Assembly (NCBI GenBank): GCA_030141605.1
Contig: JAQGDQ010000024.1
Location: 513,501-577,500 of the forward strand
From: Tubiluchus corallicola
Taxonomy: Eukaryota; Priapulida; Priapulimorpha; Priapulimorphida; Tubiluchidae
Direction: 5' to 3'
DNA length: 64,000 nucleotides
Each line of letters opens with the position of its first letter. The stretch's first letter is position 1. A program made the position numbers and the translations under genes. Of this stretch, positions 49,501 through 59,400 are shown piece by piece. The notes beneath the pieces are model-generated. The model was given only the letters and a program-made list of their open reading frames with translations. It was not told the DNA's origin and ran no database searches.

Positions 49501-52500
49501 TCCATTGTGTAATTGCAAATTAAACTACTCGGTTGTCAATAGAGGCGGCACCAGATGCAGGTGGTTGAAATTTTCAAGAAGTGACCCCTACCTGGAGCTC
49601 ATTCATGGTGACTACCAAGCTGTCATTCTTATGCTGCAAGTCAGTACACATGTGCTCATATCGAGAAGCCTCTTTTTCCGCCGCAACTTTGTCTTTCAGC
49701 AAGATTTCGATTTGACTATTGGCATCCATGAGTTCCTGTATGGCCTTTTGCCTTTCCCTCTCCATCCTAGAAAATTTAATATCATAAGGCACTCGTCTTG
49801 TGTTTGTTCATGCCATTATTTGACCGAACGTATTTGACACACAGATATTGCATCGAAGGTTTTCTCCGTAACTGTATGATTACATGTTATTCGTCGTTTT
49901 AAAACGTTGAAAACATTGTGAAAATTGTCTTTGTCGTACATAAACTTTTGTGCTTAGCATAATTTAAGAGCGAGTAAAAAGTAATGAAGGGAAAATTTCC
50001 AGTCTCAATTTAAACATATCCCAAGGGTGGGTGGTACGAACCCGAAGACCGGTAGTGTGAAAAAGTTGAGATGCAGCCTGAGTTTTAACCGGAAACCTTC
50101 CCCACACAAAACAGACGCATTAGATGTAGTTTGGACTAACTTGATCACTGGGAGAGGGATTTTGGTGGCTTAATGGTCTAAGGCATTTGCTTTGTAAGCA
50201 GAAGGTCACTGGTTCAAATCCACGTTTTTTCACATCGCCTGTCTATCAAAATTTAATTAGCTGTTGGTTTTTACCATCTTTAACAATAATCTTGATATTA
50301 AAATTATAATAATTAACATTCCAAGAGGTTTTCGTGTTCTTGTGCCATGCTTAGCTTTTTATCTACGTTTTTTCTTCACTTGATAAAATAGCTGTTAAAA
50401 ATTTCAAATAGTAGTTAGTTTAAATTCAGTATGAACAAGTAAAAGCACAAAATAAAATGAAGACGAATTACTGGTCATTTTACACGAATTGACATTACCC
50501 TTTCGATTAGTTAGCTGTGCCTGATTTAAAAAAATAAGTTTTGGATGAAAAAGATGTAACATGGATTTTACCAAATTTGTTTCAGTTCTTACTTGTTTTT
50601 CTGCTTTCCCATGGTCTCTATCTGCTCATTTAGTTCGGCCACCATGTCCTGGTGCTTTCTACGCATGCTCGTTGTTGTCTCTTCGTTCTCGATATGAATA
50701 TCGTCTAGTAGTTTGCGGAGTTTCGTCAACTCGGCATCTCGTTTCCTATTGAGCTCCACCTACGGTAAACCGAAATGTTCTGTAAGGTAATGCCCACTGT
50801 TTAAATTGTAAAAAAATATTACTTTATACCCATGCAGTTAAAGTGCTAAAGTTACTGCTAACGTAAACGTTATCTTCTGATGACTAAACCAAATTATTTT
50901 TTCCTTAAAAATTACTATTGTGTTATTTTTTGTCACTTTTGCTAAAGTCCGTAGGACTATCAAAAATGTACATGTCATGCCTGTTTCTGTATAACTAAAT
51001 TGTTGCAATACCAAAGCAAGCTAAGCAGAAAAGATTTTAGGAGACCAGCCTTGCCAACTTCAGTAACATCAGTGTCAAGTGTTGCTCATGACTTTTAACA
51101 TTCATCCCTACATTCGTGTCAGGCAGAAATGATGCAAACACAATTAATGTTAATAAATAAACGCAACAACTTCTCCTTTTCAGATTGCCTTTTTTGACCT
51201 TTAGTCTCCATTATTCATATTAGAAAAAAGGTCCTCTACAGCCTCAACAAATCCTGATGAGTTTTGGTCTGATGTGTGTCACTAGTCACGTTCAACCACG
51301 GCTGCTGAAACGCATTTACTTCATTCGCAAGTAACAATCTGATCAAACAGAAGGAATTTTGACTCAATTTTAATGATGAAGGTTATTGAATTTTGTACAT
51401 TTGCGTTTTTCTACAACACATATTATAACAACAAAAGGATTAACTTTTTACTTACCTGTTGTACGGTATTGCTATCGGCTTCATCCAAACGATCGTTTAG
51501 TTCCACTAACTGTAGAGATAAATCCGCCCTTTGCCTTTCAATCTGGTTACAGAAATAAATGATTCGGCTTACATGTTATCAGAGCTATCATTACAACTTA
51601 CAGCAATGTCAGTTCATTAATAGTGGCCATGAGTGATTGAACTATAGCATTCTGTAGCATTTATTGAATGATTTACTACATTATCAATGTGCTTCCGCAT
51701 AATAATTACTTCACCTTTTTAATTAATTAGTTTTATCTAAAATTTTACTAGCCTTTGAGTATGTTTGACTGTACTCATTGTTTACCAGGACTAAATAACT
51801 CTATTTCATTTCTGTTCGTTTTTGTGCTGTACTGTGTTGGTACTCAAACAATATGTACTTGAATCTGCTATAGATTGTTTGAAACAAAATCTGCTCGCCC
51901 TTCCCAAAATTGCTTGTCGTCTTCGATTTTTAAAGCGGCGATTATTAGGTTTAGAAGGATACCATAATTTCACACAACACTATTATCTAAAGGTTCTGGA
52001 AAAGATTAGCAAAACTGCGAGCAACACAATTTTAAATGTCCAAAACGATATTGTCTATATGACATTACAAAAACTGTTTAAAAAGTAAATGACTTTTTGT
52101 GTCTGCATCCTTTCTGTTTACAGTTAGAGCTGCTTCATTAGTTTTTAATGACATTATACTTTAAGATTTATTAAAGTTGCAGCAAATCACTCTTAACGTT
52201 AATGCCATGCGTTTAAGTGATGTAAAATGTTTTTAATTAACTCTGTCTTAATATTTTATAGCAGTTAATGATTCTGTACTAGCTAATTTTTGAATTGAAA
52301 TCATTTTCCAGTAGCTATTGTCTTATCTGAATCTCCGTTGATGGGCTTCGATCGTTTTTAGCTTTATTTCGGTTTTTTCGGCTTTGTGTAACTGATTAAT
52401 TAATCCTGTTTGCTGTTAAAACACACAGGCGCTAGAGCAATAGGCAAAAACTTTTCAGACATCTTAACTGCTTATGAGTGACAATGAGCAGCTGCAAAAT

Positions 52501-55500
52501 ACGCGTCAAATGTTCATCCCCTGCATTGACGGAGGAATTTCAACAGATGATTATACGGCTTCACACTAACTTTCTTTGGATATACCTTCTCCCCATAGGT
52601 CTCTGTGAACTTGTTATTGTGGGACAACATGAATGAAATTAAGGCGGTCAGGAATTAGCAGAAATCGGCAAAAAATGCTGGACAGATGCAGCCGCAAAAT
52701 TGTCATTTCAAAAAACATTTCTTAAACAAAATGTTTAGCTTATTCTTAAAATAGCTCTCAAGTGCTTTTACCCCCGATGTCTAAAACACACCGACACTGC
52801 AAAACAATTCTTGTTAAAGCAATGACCTTTGGCTTCGAATTTTGTTTAGGGAAGCCACTCGCTCCAACTGACGGTGCTGACTAGTTCTAACCACGTGTTG
52901 TGTGTGTGACTGTATATAAAAGTCAGCTGTTATTTTTGGCTGGATTTCTGGCAGGCTTCTTGAAAGCGCGAGCTATAAATCCAGTGAAGATCCCCGCGTA
53001 ATAGCTGTGTTTTGGACACCTGAGTCGACCCAATCCAATAGCTCTGCTATCGATATGGCTTGCAGTAAAGTTTTGTAACCTAAGTTCGCTCGCCCTGCTT
53101 TCTTTAACAAACCCATTGTGAATTTTCGCACTGATCCATATTTTGACTTGTCAGTTAATGAAGATTTGCAACTGAAGAGTTGTTAATAAAAACAAAAACA
53201 GAAGCCTAAATTTTCTGTCATTAATTAACAAAAAATAATGATTCGCATACCAAGCTATAGACCTACTATTTCACTACTCTTTTACGAAGCAGTTTAAAAT
53301 TATACAAATATTATTCAATGTAATCCCATCTAACAGTGCGCGATATCCGGACTCTGTAGGCTTAGCAGTTCTCGTCCCTAATTAAAATCATTGCCGAATT
53401 TGTCGCATGTATTCTTTAGAATTCGACTGCTTGCGTGCACGTTTTATAACGAGTTAGGAGCATAATTTTGTATTGCAATCATTAACTAATTAGCCAATCA
53501 ATTATTCTTATTGAACTGCATGGAGTCAGCATATTAAATTTAACGAACTAGAATAGAAACGTCTTTCTTACCCTGCTCCTAAGTTCTCGTTCCAATTCAA
53601 GATCATCTTCTAAATGACGAATTTTCTCCTGAAAGCAAGAGCAAAAGTTACATTAATTTTAGCGCCCGTAAATTCATATTTTTATTTGCTCATCGCGAAA
53701 ATAAAACAATAAAAGTTAAATGTTAACGTGTTATAAAACAAAATCATTTTACAAGCGCAATAATTTTTGTTAATCTCCTAACCACTGTTGCTAATTGAAA
53801 AAGTATATGTTATAAGTTACAGGTTAATTTTATAAAAAGCTATAAATAATATTAAATATTTATTGTTGCTCATAATTTACGTAATAAAATAAACAGCAGG
53901 TTTTAATGTTATTGACAGGCGAAGATGTTCAAAACACCAGCTTTAGTTCAAGCAAGCAAAAATAAACAATTTATCATTCCATATAAACAGCGATTTTACG
54001 AGGCAAACACATTATATACGAGATATATCACAGCATTCATGGTTAATTTTTAATTACTGTGGTTGTGTCAAACTGTCAGTCTACAAGTTCCAACTTTCAC
54101 TAAGTTACTGATGCAAGCAAGTGACGATAAAGATCCATCCTATATTAGAAATAAGATAAGGATTGAACACTAAATATTTCCCTGGATGTGTTTCTGAATA
54201 TTTTTAGTAATCTTTTCAATGAGATAATATTTCTATTTCGTTAACCTGTTCTGATCTTTATTCAAGTAAATTACCGGTGTTATCCTGCATAGGTTTTCTA
54301 AAAATTAAACAATGCTAATTTTTATTGCTACAGACAAACAAGCAAACAGAGCTTCCACGAAAGAATGGGGGATTGGACGTGACTGAAAGAAACTAAAAAG
54401 CGATCAAATGAAGAATGATGGACAAAATGAATAAACGAACAATGCGATGAGCAAAATTCTTGCTTTTTCTGATGTAGGTTAAAATAGTAATATTGAACCT
54501 TGGGCTGTTAGATTGGGCTGTCTATAGTCCACAACCGGGTTACATTCGATTAGATCAGATTGGTTTATATTAGATTAGATTAGACTAGATTAGATTAGAT
54601 TGCACGGATTGGGTTGAATTGATTGGATTGGATTGAGTTGGGTTGGGTTGTTTTCGATCGGTTTTGGATTGGATTAGATCGAAAGAATGGGGGATTGGAC
54701 GTGACTGAAAGAAACTAAAAAGCGATCAAATGAAGAATTATAGACAAAATGAATAAACGAACAATGCGATGAGCAAAATTCTTGCTTTTTCTGATGTACG
54801 TTAAAATAGTAATATTGAACCTTGTGCTGTTAGATTGGGCTGTCTATAGTCCACAACCGGGTTACATTCGATTAAATCAGATTGGTTTATATAGATTAGA
54901 TTAGACTAGATTAGATTAGATTGCATGGATTGGGTTGAACTAGATCGGATTGGATTGAGTTGGGTTGCGTTGTGTTGGGCGGTTTGGATTGGATTAGATT
55001 GGATTGGACTGGATCCAATTCGATCTAATCGATTTAGATCAAATCAGATTAGACTGGATTAGATTAATAGCTATTGATCTCAAACGAAATTTGCCTTAGC
55101 CTACACAGCTTTAGCTCTACGTAAGTTGGTGTATACTACACTCAACGATATTAAGCGCTTCTCATGGCAACTTGAGAATGTTCGGTCTTCGAAAAGTTGT
55201 TGCAATTTTTAAATGATTAACAGTAACTATAATCGGGCATGCAAGTTAACGTCTGGTAAATGCATGTACGCATGTCAGCAATCTTGAAATTTCTCAACGC
55301 GTTTCTTTGCCCTTTGCATGTTTTGTCTTGTTTTACAGCAAATTAGCTTCAATTTCCTGAACACAGTTGAATAGAGCAAAGCTGTTGGTAATCTAATTTA
55401 CCGTCAACTCAATAAAGTCGTGGGTAATAGTGCGTGAGTTTCATCTTACATTACTGTTTAATCGGGGAGAAAGCCCTGTAATCATAATGCTCACGTATGG

Positions 55501-56430
55501 TTGTTTTTCACGCGTGGAAATGTAGAGTATAAGATTATAGTTTTCAAAATGTAAAACAACCAAGACTATAATGCAACACGCTTTGGTCGACTTAAAACGA
55601 TGAATTTCGCATTATTTTATCACTATATATGTTTTAATATAATCCTGCATGATGATACTTGAACAACCCATAATTAGCATAAAAATTTATTGGCCAACCT
55701 AGTTTTTCTTTTTTCAATACCAGCTGACTCAACCAGACTGTAAAAAATCGGCTGCCTCATTGTGTTTTACGACTTAGTGAAGATAACTAAAAGCAACAAC
55801 AGTCAGGCATAAACTAAACGAAAGAAGTATTTGGCAATAAAAATTGAACGCATTCATCGTATATGATTAAACGGAATGTGTAAATTGCAGTGATTCAGAT
55901 TTAAATTGGACAAAAATGTAAATTTGTATCGAACCCATCAACGTAAAGAAATGTATTTGCTCGAGATAGCAAAATGCAAGAAATTAATTATAATAATTCC
56001 ATAATCATCGTCAACGTGGAAAGAAGTAACACAACAAGCAAATTAACTACTAACTAGAGTGACTGACTGACTGACTGACTGACTGACTGACTGACTGACT
56101 GACTGACTGACTGACTGACTGACTGACTGACTGACTGACTGACTGACTGACTGACTGACTGACTGACTGTCTGACTGACTGACTGACTGACTGACTGACT
56201 GACTGACTGACTGACTGACTGACTGACTGACTGACTGACTGACTGACTGACTGACTGACTGACTGACTGACTGCCTGACTGACTGACTCGCTGACTGACT
56301 GTTGCTAGTTAACTAACCAACTAACTGGCCAGCTAATGAATGAAGAAACGTATAAATGAACAAGCAAATAAACAAATTAACGAACGAACAAGTGAGCAAA
56401 CGAACTAACGAGCGAGCGAACCAACGGATG

Positions 56431-56476
<46 letters not shown>

Positions 56477-59400
56477 TTAACTAACTAACTAACTGACTAA
56501 CTGACTAACGGACTAACTGACTAACTAAGTAACGAAAAATAAGAAGCATACAAACACAAGCCTCATAACTTAGCAAAACAATGCAACTGAAAGGGAAATG
56601 CATGCTTATAAAGTGTCCAAAATTAGCAAACAAGACCTACCAGTCATCTACTAAGTAACTACTAAGAACCAGCTTTTGCTTTGTGCAACATTGCTTAGAA
56701 TGTTCACTTTTAAATTGAATCTACTTACTGATAATACTCCGATATTAGTAATAATGTTCCTATTTGACGAAATTACTCATTTCGCTACTCGTGGCTTTGA
56801 TTTTATATTTGATGAAAGACTCCATCTATTATTGCATGTTAAAGATTCGCGACACGTTCTTGCAGGCGACGTATAGATGGAACAGTGATGCAGTAAAAAA
56901 CACGTGATAAAAGACATGAGCTCGCACTGAAAACATTAGTGTATTTATAGATCTAACATTTTACATGATTCCTTGTCTAAAGAATGTGTCAGTGGACGAC
57001 TTCGGGAGATCAGAGACACTAGTTTAATTGTTGTGCTGTATCTAATCTAACGTTGCTGTTGTTTTACTTATTATCGTCAAGAGACAGATTTCGCCTCCTA
57101 AGCATTCCCCGATGACAATAATTTTAATGAAGCTTTATGTATCTCCTTCACCACAGTAATAATATTCATTATACTATATTTTAGTAAAGGTAAAAAACGG
57201 GATTGCGAAAATGTTGTCACTGATGTTCTCTCTTTTGTGACGCTATTTACACAAATTCAAGCTTTGGAAAAGAAAATTTGAAATATTATGGTTTCAGACA
57301 GCTGAACAGTTTTCTCTCAAGTCAAAGTCCATTATTGATTATTTTAGAGTCTGTTGAACATCCAAGGCTTAGAAACAAAAATGAAATTATCTCGAATTGT
57401 AAAGCAGATAGGATATCAGCGTAATGAATGAGTATCACGAGACACTGGGTTAAAATTTTGGCTTGGGAAACTTAAGATTTTTTGTCAATCAGTCTTCTCG
57501 GTAGTAATGGGAAAAATTCGCTGAAAAGCTATACGCTCAGGTTAGATCACGGGAACAATTAGAAAAACGGTAGAATTGTTTTTGGATGCTTGTAGTCTAT
57601 TTTCTAACGGCGATTGACTGACCAGCCGTAGTTGATTTAGAAACGGCTGCCTTTGTCAAAAGACAATATAAATTCAAGGAAAGCCGTTCATTTTAGTCAA
57701 GCCGTAACTTAGATGTTCCGAAAATAACACTACTCCCATTACGGGATGCCCAAATTTCCACAGTTGTATAACAATTGTGATATGCATTACTAGAATTAAT
57801 TTTTACCTTCACAAACAATAGTTATAATCAAATTTTGTGGAAGATCTTTTCCCTGCTGATACTGGCACAAATCTAAATCAAAGTAAGCGCCAGAACAGCA
57901 AGTTGTTAAAGTAGAAGCTAAAATTTGTTCAAGTGAATTGCTGTTGACTTTACCCCACTCAGCAAATTCGCTAAAAGCTTAATGATCAAAACCTTTAAAA
58001 TCGCATGTTTTATTTTCGGAAAGTTGAGGTCACTATAGGGCGCATTCCTTTTAATTGTTTGCGTACAACGTCCGTTAATTGAACGTGTCCATTAACTGAA
58101 ACTAAAGTGAAACTCGAATAATAAACAAAACAAACTGAAATTAAAATTAAATTTTGTGTAAGCGAAATTCACGGATGCCGATTAGATAAAAAAATGAAAA
58201 AATGTGTAGATCTGCAGGCGGGTAGTCTGGATATTTTTAATGAGATTTTGTAAAATGCCTTGCAGGTCAGTTTTTTGAAAACTGTGAAGCTTCGTAAATG
58301 AGATATAAGAATAAATAAATAAATTTCATAAATACAATGTTAGGCTAGATTTTCAACAATAGTATTCCTGTTGGTAATATTGCGAAATATCTCTTTAACT
58401 CACATATCCGCAGAATTTTTTTTACTAATAAGTTTTTACAGTTTACGTAAATTTAACTTGAAAATATAAAATTGCAATATTATATTGATATGAAGATATG
58501 AAGTTGCAATATTTCCAAAAAAAAACTTTACCAAAATTTCGTGTATATGCAATGTTCACAAGCTATCCTTTAGGATGCATCGTCACGAAGCCCTTCAATA
58601 TTCATTCGCTACTATTCAACCCTTTCAAAATTTCCTTGAACAAATGTAGCGGAACAAATAAATTTCGACGCGGTTGAAACGAATCAAACAGTAAAAACAT
58701 TTACTTGATTTGTACTGTGAAGAAGTCAGAGTTGAAAGTCTAAAAATATCGGACAGAGTGCTAGCATTCCGGATTCGGCGTTAATGCAGTCGGGTTTCGA
58801 CGTGTAAATAGCACGAGCGTGCAGCATGCAGATGACTAACAGCCACAGCTGAAATACACTCCTCTACTGTAGGCAATGTTCTTTTAAAAAGCCATGCCAA
58901 AGACGGCTTTGAGGTTTACTGTTAAAAATCACTCATGTTCGTTGGGAAGGCTTCTTGGAGTTATTAATCTAAAACGTGCTAATAGATGGCTCCAGTGCCA
59001 CAAGGCAGAAAGAGAGAACTGGAAACCATGCAAGTAAAAAAAGAACCAAAAAGTGAAGCAACAGAAGTAGACAAAGAAACAGGACTTGCTGAAAAAGTAC
59101 AAAGCGGATGAGAAAGGAGGCAAGGAGGCACAAAAGCTCCTAAAAAGGCAGACATACCACCAAAAAGCAGAACTGAGCATGTACAAAAGGCAATTAACAC
59201 ACAATAAGCAAAAGTTGTAGGAAAAAATAAATAAAATGAAGTTTCTAGTTGAAGTGAAAAGAAGAAGCAGAAGAGTAAGTAACAGAAGATGCAGAAAAAA
59301 CTTCAAAATAGTGTAGAAAAGGAAAAAACAAACTAAGTGCAAAAAGAAAAAGACAGAAGCAACATGAATAAAAGAAAAAGCTCGAGCGCTAACATAACTG

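Noticed and set aside
56058-56533. CRISPR-like regular repeats
   Set aside because: The period is 4 bp with no spacers; it is a microsatellite in eukaryotic DNA.
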